A stretch of DNA of 32,739 bases from Verrucomicrobiota bacterium (GTDB lineage: Bacteria; Verrucomicrobiota; Kiritimatiellia; Kiritimatiellales; Tichowtungiaceae). The translations under genes and the position numbers were made by a program. The stretch lies in NCBI GenBank assembly GCA_030153935.1, contig JASKKX010000015.1, forward strand, positions 1 to 32,739. Reading direction: 5' to 3'. The notes under the pieces are model-generated. The model saw only the letters and a program-made list of their open reading frames with translations, had not been told where the DNA came from and did no database searches. How positions within the stretch are numbered: the first letter of the stretch is position 1; each line of letters starts with the position of its first letter. This document shows positions 12,703-20,404 of the stretch, piece after piece.

Positions 12703-12974
12703 TTAAAGGCCGTTTACGACCCGTGTTACTCCGCTTTTGATTAAAGCTTCACCGAAATTGATTAACAATTCCAATTTCACTCCTGAACGTTTCAAATAAG
12801 TCAGCAACTGTTTTTTGTGAACATCCCGAACCGCTGGTATCGATTTCAGCTCCTCTGTACCTTTTTCGTTCACAGCCAAATCCGCCCGGAATCCTTCATT
12901 GAAGCTCCCGGCCCTGTTTCTCTGTGAAGGTGAAGCGCCGCGTCAATAATCCGTTCGGCAACATCATTTTTCAC
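12703..12974 (-). pseudogene. GxxExxY (PDDEXK_3) family gene with internal deletion and frameshift
   Basis: Read on the minus strand. The GTG at 12974 overlaps the trpE stop (GTGA) and opens KNDVAERIIDAALHLHRETG followed by PG, the classic N-terminus of the family. This frame soon stops. In another frame the C-terminal part follows: GFRADLAVNEKGTEELKSIP, then VHKKQLLTYLKRSGVKLELL, INFG and VTRVVNGL, ending at TAA 12703-12705. The middle of about 50 residues, including the G-x-x-E-x-x-Y segment, is missing, and the two parts are out of phase. The gene is therefore dead. Downstream, toward trpG, is GGCGTCTTGGCGCCTTTTGC, a low-complexity flank of the sort seen beside such genes. This is a different subfamily from the gyrB-gyrA copy: its end is [12 protein letters not shown] rather than FEIKKYIL. 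Confidence 0.85.
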
Positions 12975-14524
12975 TCTGTTTCATTATTTCGCGCCGTAGC
13001 GATTTGGCGAGAGCTTTTCCGCGCGGCGGCATAGTGTTTTGCCAGCGCGAGCGCCTTCATGACGGCTCCGGCTTTGTTGCGCGTTTCCTGATATTCCGTT
13101 TCCGGAACGGAATCGGCGACGATCCCGCCCCCGGCCTGCACATAGGCTCTGTCGTTATCCAGAACGACCGTCCGGATGGTGATGCAGGAATCGAGGTTGC
13201 CGTCAAAACTGAAGTAGCCGACGGCCCCCGCATAGGGCCCGCGCTTTGTTTTTTCAAGTTCGGCGATGATCTCCATCGCGCGGACTTTGGGTGCCCCGCT
13301 GACTGTTCCGGCCGGGAAGGTGGCGCGCATGACATCATAGGCATCATGCTCCGGGGAAAGGGTTCCCTTGACGTCCGAGACGATATGCATGACATGACTG
13401 TACCGCTCAATCACCATCTGATCTTCCACCCGTACAGTGGAGAATTCACAGACACGGCCCACGTCATTGCGGCCGAGATCAAGGAGCATGAGGTGCTCGG
13501 CAAGCTCCTTGGGATCAGCCAGCAGTTCCTTTTCCAGCGCCAGGTCCTCGGCTTCGGTTTTACCGCGCGGCCGCGTGCCGGCAATCGGACGGACTTCCAC
13601 ACAGCGATCCTCGCAGCGCACATGAACTTCGGGAGAGGATCCGACCAGCGCGCTTTCGCCAAGGTCAAGGCAGAACATATAGGGCGACGGGTTGATCGAG
13701 CGCAGCGCACGGTAAACGTCCAGTGAGTCCGCGGTATTCTCGACCTCAAAGCGCTGGGAAAGAACGGTCTGAATAATATCGCCGGCGCGGATGTATTCTT
13801 TTCCCTTCTCAACCATACCGCGATATTCGTCGATCGTCATGTTGGACTCCGGCACAACCGGCTCCACCTCCAGATGCGCATCGATCAGCACACGGTCGAC
13901 CGGTTGAAGCAGCGCTTCGCACAGCATATCAATCTCCCCGAGCGCTTCGTCATAAGCTTGATCCGGGTCGCCGTTATTATAGGCATTGGCCACCACTTTC
14001 ATGGTGTGATTCACGTGGTCGAAAATAATAATCGCGTTGGTGATCATCATTACCATATCGGGATTGCCGATCGCATCGTTTTCAATCACCGGGACATGTG
14101 GTTCGAAAACAGAAATCATGTCGTAGCCGAGAAATCCGACCGCCCCGCCGACAAACCGCGGCAGTGCCGGATCGCGGACCGGCTGATAGCGGCTCATTTT
14201 GTTTTTGAGAACCTCCAGCGGATCGGTGTCTGCAACTTCGGTCGTTATATTGCCTTCGGTAATTTCCGTGACGGTGCCGCGGGCGCGGAGGATGGCGCGC
14301 GGACTGCCGCCGATAAAGGAATAGCGGCCGATATGTTCTCCTCCCTCGACACTTTCCAGCATCCAGGTATGCGAGGCATGATCCTTTCTGCGCAGAAAGC
14401 TGCGCACCCGTTCATAGGCTGAAACCGGGGTCTCCTGATCAGCCAGGATCTCCTTCCAGACCGGAATCAGGTTTCCCTGCTCCGCCCGTTTATGAAAAAC
14501 TTCTCTGCTTGGCTGCACGCTCAT
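12971..14524 (-). CDS. trpE: Anthranilate synthase component I
   Basis: 517 residues. It converts chorismate plus ammonia to anthranilate, the first committed tryptophan step. The N-terminal regulatory lobe has MLES (residues 55-58) and GRYSF (66-70), plus NPSPYMF, the elements that form the feedback tryptophan pocket. The catalytic part shows PIAGTRPRGKTEAED, DLGRNDVGRV, AGTVSGAPKVRAMEII and GAVGYFSFDG. These favour TrpE over PabB. I chose MSVQPSREVF at 14524, which has AGGA at about -10; the frame remains open upstream without similarity. No leader peptide with Trp codons is apparent in the 119 bases upstream, but a palindrome is present there. Confidence 0.96.
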   Translation of the reverse strand: MSVQPSREVFHKRAEQGNLIPVWKEILADQETPVSAYERVRSFLRRKDHASHTWMLESVEGGEHIGRYSFIGGSPRAILRARGTVTEITEGNITTEVADTDPLEVLKNKMSRYQPVRDPALPRFVGGAVGFLGYDMISVFEPHVPVIENDAIGNPDMVMMITNAIIIFDHVNHTMKVVANAYNNGDPDQAYDEALGEIDMLCEALLQPVDRVLIDAHLEVEPVVPESNMTIDEYRGMVEKGKEYIRAGDIIQTVLSQRFEVENTADSLDVYRALRSINPSPYMFCLDLGESALVGSSPEVHVRCEDRCVEVRPIAGTRPRGKTEAEDLALEKELLADPKELAEHLMLLDLGRNDVGRVCEFSTVRVEDQMVIERYSHVMHIVSDVKGTLSPEHDAYDVMRATFPAGTVSGAPKVRAMEIIAELEKTKRGPYAGAVGYFSFDGNLDSCITIRTVVLDNDRAYVQAGGGIVADSVPETEYQETRNKAGAVMKALALAKHYAAARKSSRQIATARNNETE

Positions 14525-14585
14525 GATTTTTCCTGTGTTGAAGGAGTCTTTGTACCCGCAACCGCCGCCCGGCGCAAGTTCGGCG

Positions 14586-14602
14586 TTTCCAATGTTTGGA
14601 AA
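14586..14602. repeat. Dispersed T-CC/GG-A palindrome, copy 3
   Basis: Perfect 7-base arms TTTCCAA and TTGGAAA with a three-base spacer. It lies in the 119-base gap between the Minf_1886 gene stop (14644) and the trpE start (14524), within the likely trpE leader. Confidence 0.6.
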
Positions 14603-14643
14603 ACCGGTATAAAACAGAAAAAAGTTTCCGAGGTCCTGAGCAC

Positions 14644-15033
14644 TCACTGCCCGGAACAAGGTTTCCCGGATGGAAGAAACGGTTTGCGAAAAGCCTCCTC
14701 GAAATCGTATCCGTTGGCAAAATCTTCCCGACTGTCTTTATCCGTCCTGCCAAGCAGGCCGATTTCAACCATGTTGAAAACTATTTCGCCGAAATCCTCA
14801 GTGCGGGTGATTCCCCAGCTGTTCAGGACGGTTTTGGCCATCGGGCCGAATTCGGCAAGGGCAAACTCACGAATCCCGGCGAGCAGTTCCTGCCCGCTGA
14901 CGTGGCGCGGCTTTTCGAGACAGCGCACGGTGTAATCAAGCCCGGAGCGGACAAAGGCATAGGCCTCCGCGGCATAGCGCGGGTCACGGGTCAGGATATT
15001 CTGCAGCAGGTCGTCTGATGTCGGGGTTTTCAT
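14644..15033 (-). CDS. Minf_1886 family protein (conserved, function unknown)
   Basis: 129 residues with the pattern I associate with the PVC-restricted Minf_1886 family: an N-terminal DPRYAAEAYAFVRSGLDYTV, HVSGQELLAGIREFALAEFG, then SWGITRTEDFGEIVFNMVEI. It has no signal peptide or membrane segment, so it is probably cytoplasmic. No catalytic motif is evident. Its ATG overlaps the stop codon of the HIT gene (ATGA at 15030-15033), so it is translated with that gene, and trpE follows in the same direction. The family name is from memory and no function should be inferred. Confidence 0.8.
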   Translation of the reverse strand: MKTPTSDDLLQNILTRDPRYAAEAYAFVRSGLDYTVRCLEKPRHVSGQELLAGIREFALAEFGPMAKTVLNSWGITRTEDFGEIVFNMVEIGLLGRTDKDSREDFANGYDFEEAFRKPFLPSGKPCSGQ

Positions 15034-15443
15034 CCGGTGAGTCCCTCGCGTATTTTTGCGGCAAGCCGTTCCATTTCGGCAGGATCATCATACGTTTTGG
15101 CAGCCCAGTTCCAATGATGTCCATCGCCGGCAAAACGCGGGATGACATGAAAATGGATGTGCGGAACTTCCTGCCCGGCGACTTTTCCGTTGTTCTGGAT
15201 GATGTTGACGCCATCGGCGCCGAGACCCTTGATCTGCGCGGCGGCGATTCGCTTGGAAATCTGTATCAGCTTTGCCAGCACGTCGTCAGGTGTTTCGGTG
15301 ACGGGGTCATAGCAGGTTTTGGGAATCACAAGTGTGTGGCCTTTGATAATCGGACCGATATCCATAAAGGCCAGTGTGTCTTCGTCTTCATAAACAATGG
15401 TTGCCGGAATTTCACGGTTTACAATTTTTTCGAAAATGTTCAT
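15030..15443 (-). CDS. HIT-family (HinT-like) nucleotide hydrolase
   Basis: 137 residues. The histidine triad is HIHFH at residues 95-99 inside VPHIHFHVIPR, with MNIFEKIVNREIPATIVYED at the N-terminus as in HinT-type proteins. In the family these hydrolyse nucleoside phosphoramidates or adenylated small molecules in the cytoplasm, using the middle histidine as nucleophile. It is slightly longer than E. coli HinT (119), with a C-terminal segment (WNWAAKTYDDPAEMERLAAK) common in other branches. It overlaps the downstream Minf_1886 gene and is probably first in the run toward trpE. Confidence 0.93.
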   Translation of the reverse strand: MNIFEKIVNREIPATIVYEDEDTLAFMDIGPIIKGHTLVIPKTCYDPVTETPDDVLAKLIQISKRIAAAQIKGLGADGVNIIQNNGKVAGQEVPHIHFHVIPRFAGDGHHWNWAAKTYDDPAEMERLAAKIREGLTG

Positions 15444-15467
15444 CCATTAATCATACAGCAGTCTCTG

Positions 15468-15490
15468 TTTTTTCCAAGGACCGGAAAAAA
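15468..15490. repeat. Dispersed T-CC/GG-A palindrome, copy 4
   Basis: Perfect 8-base arms TTTTTTCC and GGAAAAAA around AAGGACC, 24 bases upstream of the HIT start codon. It touches the foot of the strong terminator at 15488-15525, so together they form two back-to-back hairpins. Confidence 0.6.
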
Positions 15491-15525
15491 GAAAAGCGCC
15501 CTGATTTTTCAGGGCGCTTTTCTTT
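15488..15525 (-). terminator. Intrinsic terminator of the PEP-CTERM gene
   Basis: A perfect 17-base stem (AAAGAAAAGCGCCCTGA and its complement) with a four-base loop starts 12 bases past the PEP-CTERM stop. On the minus strand it is followed by further T residues. The stem is symmetric, so it may also stop plus-strand transcripts. Confidence 0.9.
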
Positions 15526-15537
15526 GCAGCAAACAGG

Positions 15538-16125
15538 TTATTTGCGTTTGTGCGACACGCGTCGACCAACCAGCATTAACAGCCCGCCCAGTCCCAGCAT
15601 AGATATGACAGCCGGTTCGGGCACCGCCACGGTTATCGAATCCAAGGCGATGGCATTGGCGTCTCCGGCCACCGCAAAATCAACCGTATCCCCGGCGGTG
15701 ACACTCCAGGAAAGACCATCGATCGAATCTGTTGTTTGATTACTGAGCGCGTTATATTCCACAGGATTCGTTGCATCCTTAATCGTAACATTCATCGTTT
15801 CCCCGTTCTCGAAATTTCTGAAGTCCAGCGCCGTAATTATCACATCCTGATCAAAAGAAACCTGCAATGCCTCGCCGGAATCAAGAGCATAGGTTGTGTC
15901 AGCGCTTCCATCGGCATTAATCCCGAAACCGCTGTTTGTGCGGTTCATCACTCCGCCCACAGCCGTGAAAGTTGCTGTGACTCCATCAATTGTAAAATCC
16001 ACCGGACCTTGTTGCTCATCCAGCGCCCCATACAGATTGGCAGTTGTATAGAAGTCGAATACAACATCCGCCCGGGTTACCAGGGCAACAGCAAAAACCG
16101 CTGTTATCATCACTCTCTTTTTCAC
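15538..16125 (-). CDS. PEP-CTERM sorting-domain protein, exported
   Basis: 195 residues. The N-terminus is a signal peptide (MKKRVMITAVFAVALVTRA, probable cleavage before DVVFDF). The middle is a beta-rich, Thr/Asp/Asn-rich domain typical of a small surface or matrix protein. The C-terminus is a PEP-CTERM signal: VPEP at about 168, a hydrophobic segment (MLGLGGLLMLVG), then the basic tail RRVSHKRK. Such proteins are exported by Sec and processed by an exosortase; no exosortase gene is in the window. The start is GTG at 16125 with GAGGGG eight bases upstream. An ATG five bases earlier (16130) is out of frame and reads only Met-Lys-stop. The gene is monocistronic with its own terminator. Confidence 0.9.
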   Translation of the reverse strand: MKKRVMITAVFAVALVTRADVVFDFYTTANLYGALDEQQGPVDFTIDGVTATFTAVGGVMNRTNSGFGINADGSADTTYALDSGEALQVSFDQDVIITALDFRNFENGETMNVTIKDATNPVEYNALSNQTTDSIDGLSWSVTAGDTVDFAVAGDANAIALDSITVAVPEPAVISMLGLGGLLMLVGRRVSHKRK

Positions 16126-16293
16126 TTCATTTTCCCCTCGTTTTTGAGTCAGTAAGTTTAATATTTTCTGTTATCTGATCTTACTCATGAGAAGAAGTGT
16201 GTTAAGGGATTTCGTGTTAGTTTTCCATGTCGGTTCTATTATCATAAAACGAGCCCGAGCGGATGTTATAAACGGGGATAACGGAAACCGAAT

Positions 16294-16764
16294 CTACCAG
16301 GCCGTAAACGGATTCCGGGCGAGCATCGCGTTGGTATAGCGGGGGTCAAATGAGACCTCTTCGCCGAGCCAGGACGGGCGCTCAAACGGCTGATCCTCCC
16401 GCTCCAGTTCAATTTCCGCCATCACCAACCCTTGATTTGCACCTGAAAACTCATCCACTTCCCAACGTAAGTCGTTGGATTTTACGATATATCGTATTTT
16501 GGAAACAAGCCGGGTGCCGCAGAAGGCTGACAGCATGTATTCCGCATCGGCAGCGGGAATTTCATATTCCATTTCAGGCCTTGAAATGCCCTGAACCGGC
16601 CCTTTGACGGTCAAAAACCCTCGTGGTCCCATCAGGCGGACGCGAACGGTTGCTCCCTGAGCACCGGAAGTGATGTAACCTTGGCGGCATGCAAGTCCCG
16701 CTTCGGCGGCGACACGCCAGCTATCCCCGTTCACCAGAAATTTTCGTTCAATTTCATGCTTCAT
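16294..16764 (-). CDS. CYTH-domain protein (triphosphate tunnel enzyme family)
   Basis: 156 residues from MKHEIERKFLV, which contains the diagnostic ExExK motif (Glu4, Glu6, Lys8). The internal VRVRLMG, FLTVKG and EMEYEIP, and later WEVDEF and VMAEIELE, alternate charged residues on strands as expected for the eight-stranded tunnel that binds triphosphates. Family members hydrolyse tripolyphosphate or thiamine triphosphate, or make cAMP. The short single-domain form points to inorganic triphosphatase-like activity, but this is not certain. The ATG at 16764 follows AAGGA; the open frame upstream has no similarity. It diverges from pyrF across 72 bases. The 168 bases between this gene and the PEP-CTERM gene hold no gene. 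Confidence 0.9.
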   Translation of the reverse strand: MKHEIERKFLVNGDSWRVAAEAGLACRQGYITSGAQGATVRVRLMGPRGFLTVKGPVQGISRPEMEYEIPAADAEYMLSAFCGTRLVSKIRYIVKSNDLRWEVDEFSGANQGLVMAEIELEREDQPFERPSWLGEEVSFDPRYTNAMLARNPFTAW

Positions 16765-16836
16765 GAACAAATCCTTGCTTTCAGACTGCTGTTCAGGGAT
16801 TTTTACCGCAACCGGTTTTGAATGAAAGGAATAAAA

Positions 16837-17532
16837 ATGGAACCTGCTTTGATCGTTGCTCTGGATGTGCCGACTCTCGCGGAAATGGAAAAAGCGGTCC
16901 ATCGTCTGCCGGACTCTATTGAGTGGTATAAGGTTGGTCTTGAACTCTTTTGTGCCGACGGGCCGGCGGTTCTTGAACCGTTGAAAAAACGAAATAAAAA
17001 AATATTTCTCGACCTCAAACTGCATGACATTCCGCGCACCGTCGCCAATGCGGTAAAAACAGCCGCCAGTCATGGCGTAGATCTGATCACAGTACACGCA
17101 ATCGGTGGACGGGCTATGCTGGAGGCCGCGGCAGGAGCTGCACGTGAATGCATCGATCCTCCAAAACTGGTCGCTGTTACCACACTGACCAGTCTTTCGC
17201 AGGACGATTTCAAGGATCTGGGAATCGAACGGTCTGTCTCCGACCAGGCGCTTGCACTTGGAAAACTGGCCATTGATTCAGGGATTGACGGGCTGGTTAC
17301 CAGCGCGCACGAGGCGGGTGCGTTGCGACGGGAATTCCCGCAAGCCTTGCTGGTTACCCCGGGAATCCGGCTGCCGGGCGGAGATGTCGGAGATCAGAAA
17401 CGGATTGCCACACCCGCATTTGCCATACAGCAGGGAGCGACCCATCTGGTGGTGGGACGTCCAATTCTGCAGGCAGACGATCCGGCAGCCGCGGCAGCCG
17501 CCATCTGCTCCAATATAAAAGGCACCCTTTAA
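16837..17532 (+). CDS. pyrF: Orotidine 5'-phosphate decarboxylase
   Basis: 231 residues, final step of UMP synthesis. The active-site signature FLDLKLHDIPRTVANAV supplies the catalytic Lys/Asp tetrad. ALDVPT near the N-terminus and TPGIRLPGGDVGDQKR and VVGRPIL near the C-terminus form the phosphate-binding end of the TIM barrel. This fits the bacterial type I form. I prefer the ATG at 16837 because AAAGGA lies seven bases upstream of it; the in-frame ATG at 16822 lacks a ribosome site. The stop codon sits inside a palindrome that may be a terminator. Confidence 0.97.
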   Translation: MEPALIVALDVPTLAEMEKAVHRLPDSIEWYKVGLELFCADGPAVLEPLKKRNKKIFLDLKLHDIPRTVANAVKTAASHGVDLITVHAIGGRAMLEAAAGAARECIDPPKLVAVTTLTSLSQDDFKDLGIERSVSDQALALGKLAIDSGIDGLVTSAHEAGALRREFPQALLVTPGIRLPGGDVGDQKRIATPAFAIQQGATHLVVGRPILQADDPAAAAAAICSNIKGTL

Positions 17533-17541
17533 AAGGGTGCC
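17521..17541. terminator. Bidirectional hairpin between pyrF and the RHH gene
   Basis: GGCACCCTTT, one base, AAAGGGTGCC: a perfect 10-base palindrome overlapping the pyrF stop codon. On the minus strand it is followed by TTTTATATT, so it may serve better as the terminator of the minus-strand RHH gene. A second hairpin, CAGATGTT with AACATCTG at 17546-17570, lies beside it. Confidence 0.6.
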
Positions 17542-17590
17542 GTTTCAGATGTTCCTGCAGAAAACATCTGTTCAGAAGTTCAAAAGAAGT

Positions 17591-17773
17591 TCATTTCTTC
17601 TCGGCAAGGGTCAGCTTTTTCCCCGACTCAAGCCATTGCTGAAGAACAATTTTGCAATATTTACTCTTGGAAATATGCATTGAGTTCGCACGTTTTTCCA
17701 AATCGTCTGCCATTGCTTTCGACATGTTAATGCCGATTGTCTTGGTGCCTTTTCCTATAGGATTTGTCGCCAT
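17591..17773 (-). CDS. Ribbon-helix-helix (CopG/Arc-like) DNA-binding protein
   Basis: 60 residues. KTIGINMSKAMADDLEKRAN gives a short beta strand followed by helix A, and ISKSKYCKIVLQQWLESG gives the turn and helix B of a ribbon-helix-helix fold, which binds DNA as a dimer through the strand. A good Shine-Dalgarno (AAGGAG) lies eight bases before ATG 17773, and a promoter-like pair is upstream. No toxin or other partner gene is adjacent: downstream is convergent pyrF, upstream is ahcY. So an antitoxin role is not supported by context. It may repress itself or act elsewhere. Confidence 0.75.
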   Translation of the reverse strand: MATNPIGKGTKTIGINMSKAMADDLEKRANSMHISKSKYCKIVLQQWLESGKKLTLAEKK

Positions 17774-17795
17774 AACACATTCTCCTTAAGTTCTT

Positions 17796-17824
17796 ATACT
17801 ATAAAAAAGGGGAAGTGAGATCAA
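17796..17824 (-). promoter_or_regulatory. Candidate promoter of the RHH gene
   Basis: On the minus strand TTGATC and TAGTAT are 17 bases apart, ending 22 bases before the RHH start. An A/T-rich spacer and a short leader with AAGGAG follow. This suggests the RHH gene is expressed independently of ahcY. Confidence 0.45.
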
Positions 17825-17916
17825 CGTTCTTTTTGAAAGAAAATCATTCTTTACAACTTTTGGTATTCTGCTCCGGACGTCAGAGCAAAATTCAAACTGA
17901 TACAGACAAAATCGTA

Positions 17917-19335
17917 TCAATACCGATAATGTTCCGGCTTAAACGGTCCGTTTTGCGGAATATTGAGATATTCAGCCTGAGCCCGTGTGAGCGTATCCAG
18001 TTTTACGCCGATTTTTTCCAGATGCAGCCGCGCCACTTCTTCATCAAGCTTTTTGGGAAGCGTGTAAACGCCCAGGGGATATTTACCCGGGTTACAGTAT
18101 AATTCCATTTGGGCCAGGACCTGGTTGGTAAAGCTGTTGGACATGACAAAACTTGGATGTCCGGTCGCACAACCGAGGTTTACCAGCCGCCCTTCTGCCA
18201 GCAGCAGAATGCTTTTGCCTTTCGGCATCGTGATTTTGTCCACCTGCGGCTTGATATTGGTCCATTTGTATTTACGTAGTTTTTCAACCTGAATTTCGCT
18301 GTCGAAATGCCCAATATTACAGACAATGGCCATGTCTTTCATTTTGCGCATGTGTTTTTCTGTGATCACGTCACAACAGCCGGTTGTAGTGACGAAAAGG
18401 TCTCCCTCGAGGCAGGCCTCATCCATCGTCTTCACTTCATACCCTTCCATCGCGGCCTGCAACGCGCAAATCGGGTCGATTTCTGTCACAATAATACGCG
18501 CGCCCTGCCCTTTGAGTGACTGGCAGCAGCCTTTGCCGACATCGCCGTAACCGGCCACTACGGCGACTTTTCCCGAGATCATCACATCCGTGGCACGCAT
18601 AATGCCGTCGACCAGCGAATGCCGGCATCCGTAGAGATTGTCGAATTTCGACTTTGTGACCGAGTCGTTGACATTAAACGCCGGAAACAACAGTTCTCCG
18701 CGATCCATCATCTGGTAAAGCCGGTGTACCCCCGTAGTCGTTTCTTCACTAACCCCCAGAATGTCATTCGCGATACGTGAAAACCGGGTTGGATCTTTTG
18801 CAAGTGCGGTTTTCAGCTGCGCCAGCAACGCCGTTTCTTCATGGCTTTCCGGCTTGCGATCAAGGATGGATGGATCTTTTTCCGCCTTCAATCCAAGATG
18901 TACAAAAAGAGTTGCGTCGCCGCCGTCATCAAGAATCATATTCGGCCCTTTGCCGCCGCCCCAGTCGAGGATGCGATCGGTATATTCCCAGTACTCCTCC
19001 AGCGTTTCACCTTTCACGGCAAAAACCGGGGTACCGGTTGCAGCGATCGCAGCCGCGGCATGGTCCTGAGTGGAATAGATATTACAACTGGCCCAGCGCA
19101 CTTTCGCGCCGAGAATCTGCAGGGTTTCAATCAGCATAGCGGTCTGAATGGTCATGTGCAGCGAGCCGGCAATACATGCGCCTTTCAACGGTTTTTCCTT
19201 GCCGTATTTCTCGCGCAGTGCCATCAGTCCCGGCATTTCATGTTCCGCCAGTTCCATTTCTTTGCGGCCGAACGCCGCCAATGAAACGTCTCTGACAATA
19301 GAGTCTGTCTTCTTCAAATCAGGTTTCTTCGCCAT
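17917..19335 (-). CDS. ahcY: Adenosylhomocysteinase (S-adenosylhomocysteine hydrolase)
   Basis: 472 residues. It splits S-adenosylhomocysteine into adenosine and homocysteine, relieving product inhibition of methyltransferases. Family marks: [47 protein letters not shown] (Lys/Asp pair at the substrate site), the NAD-binding motif [20 protein letters not shown], and the ending PFKPEHYRY, whose Lys/Tyr reach into the neighbouring subunit's NAD site. The length and the insertion between [13 protein letters not shown] and the NAD domain fit the long bacterial form. The start is ATG 19335 (MAKKPDLKK), four bases after the stop of the ArsR-methyltransferase gene, so the two form an operon. Confidence 0.98.
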   Translation of the reverse strand: MAKKPDLKKTDSIVRDVSLAAFGRKEMELAEHEMPGLMALREKYGKEKPLKGACIAGSLHMTIQTAMLIETLQILGAKVRWASCNIYSTQDHAAAAIAATGTPVFAVKGETLEEYWEYTDRILDWGGGKGPNMILDDGGDATLFVHLGLKAEKDPSILDRKPESHEETALLAQLKTALAKDPTRFSRIANDILGVSEETTTGVHRLYQMMDRGELLFPAFNVNDSVTKSKFDNLYGCRHSLVDGIMRATDVMISGKVAVVAGYGDVGKGCCQSLKGQGARIIVTEIDPICALQAAMEGYEVKTMDEACLEGDLFVTTTGCCDVITEKHMRKMKDMAIVCNIGHFDSEIQVEKLRKYKWTNIKPQVDKITMPKGKSILLLAEGRLVNLGCATGHPSFVMSNSFTNQVLAQMELYCNPGKYPLGVYTLPKKLDEEVARLHLEKIGVKLDTLTRAQAEYLNIPQNGPFKPEHYRY

Positions 19336-19339
19336 ATCT

Positions 19340-20287
19340 TTATCTGCTCCGTTTTTTCCCGTCTTTTTCAGCAACTGCCATGAACACAGAAAAGGCCGGG
19401 GTCGGCCCTTCCAGAGTCTGGAACACTTCAATTCTCAAACCGGCATCTTTCAGCCAGCCGCGCAAATCACGCTCATCAAATCCGAGCCACTGGTCCGCCC
19501 ACTCTTTATGCGCCCATTCCTGATCGTGCTGCGCCAGATCAAGCAATATCAGCCGGCCGCCCGGGTTGAGAATCCGGGCGGCTTCTGCAAGCGCTTTTCC
19601 CGGCTGGGCGGTATGGTGCAATACCTGGCTGACAAAAACCGCATCCATACTGCTGTCAACCAGCGGCAGTTTTTCCAGGTCGCCGGTTTCGACTGTAACG
19701 CGCCGTGTAAGCCCGGCTTCCGCCGACCGTTCCTGCACGACCCGCAGCATCTGCGTCGAAAGATCGACCGCAACCACCCGTTTCGCAAAACGGGCTAGCA
19801 GCAGCGTCAGATCGCCTTCTCCGCAACCGATATCCGCAACCGTTTTCCCGGAAAACCCGGCGGCCAGCGCAGCCGCCAGCGCCTGCCATCCGCCGCCCGG
19901 CTGAGTGAGTGAACCGTAGCGTCCGGCAATCCCGTCAAAAAAATTTATGCTCTCTCTGCGCCGCCGCTCGAGTGCCCGGTCAACCGCCGCCCGATCACGG
20001 CTTGCCCCGCGCAGTTCCGCCAGTTTATCACTCATCAGCTGTGCAAAAACCGGGTCCTGGAAAACCGGTCCCCGCCGATAATAAACCGACGTCCCATCGC
20101 GACGGGTTTCGAGCAGGTTGCTGTCACGCAACGGCTTCAGATGGCGGCTCACTGAAGACTGCGGCATTTTAAGCGTCTGTACAATTTCAGCCACCGACAA
20201 TTCTGCAACTTCCACCGCGCGCAGAATGCGCAACCGGGCCTCATCGCCCAGTGCACGGAAAACTTCAAGGATGTCTATTTTACTCAT
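19340..20287 (-). CDS. ArsR-type regulator fused to a SAM-dependent methyltransferase domain
   Basis: 315 residues in two domains. Residues 1-90 are a winged helix: [20 protein letters not shown], recognition helix [20 protein letters not shown], and wing [11 protein letters not shown]. The usual metal-site cysteines (ELCVC) are replaced by ELSVA, so metal sensing is unlikely. Residues about 115-300 are a class I methyltransferase: [16 protein letters not shown] (154-158 is the glycine loop), VVAVDLS (acidic ribose ligand Asp175) and [13 protein letters not shown]. It is the first gene of the ahcY operon. ArsR-family SahR controls SAM-cycle genes in Proteobacteria. By analogy this fusion may sense S-adenosylhomocysteine through its methyltransferase fold and repress ahcY; that is inference. 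Confidence 0.92.
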   Translation of the reverse strand: MSKIDILEVFRALGDEARLRILRAVEVAELSVAEIVQTLKMPQSSVSRHLKPLRDSNLLETRRDGTSVYYRRGPVFQDPVFAQLMSDKLAELRGASRDRAAVDRALERRRRESINFFDGIAGRYGSLTQPGGGWQALAAALAAGFSGKTVADIGCGEGDLTLLLARFAKRVVAVDLSTQMLRVVQERSAEAGLTRRVTVETGDLEKLPLVDSSMDAVFVSQVLHHTAQPGKALAEAARILNPGGRLILLDLAQHDQEWAHKEWADQWLGFDERDLRGWLKDAGLRIEVFQTLEGPTPAFSVFMAVAEKDGKKRSR

Positions 20288-20298
20288 ACAGTCTATTC

Positions 20299-20341
20299 AT
20301 CCGCTTTTTCGGATAAAAGGATATTTAAGAAGGAGAAGCAA
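20299..20341 (-). promoter_or_regulatory. Candidate promoter and operator of the ArsR-MT/ahcY operon
   Basis: On the minus strand TTGCTT (20336-20341) and TTTTAT (20313-20318) are 17 bases apart. Immediately over the -10/+1 side is an inverted repeat ATCCG - six bases - CGGAT (20299-20314). Its centre lies about 20 bases before the ATG at 20287. An operator in this position would let the regulator block its own transcription. No good Shine-Dalgarno is seen. Confidence 0.4.
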
Positions 20342-20404
20342 GACAGAAAAGGCTCGCGGAAATTACCGTCCGGTTTTTCAGGTCTTAATTTATGAATTTT
20401 AAAA

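Noticed and set aside
17591-17773. RHH protein as a toxin-antitoxin antitoxin
   Set aside because: No toxin-like gene lies on either side; the neighbours are pyrF and ahcY.
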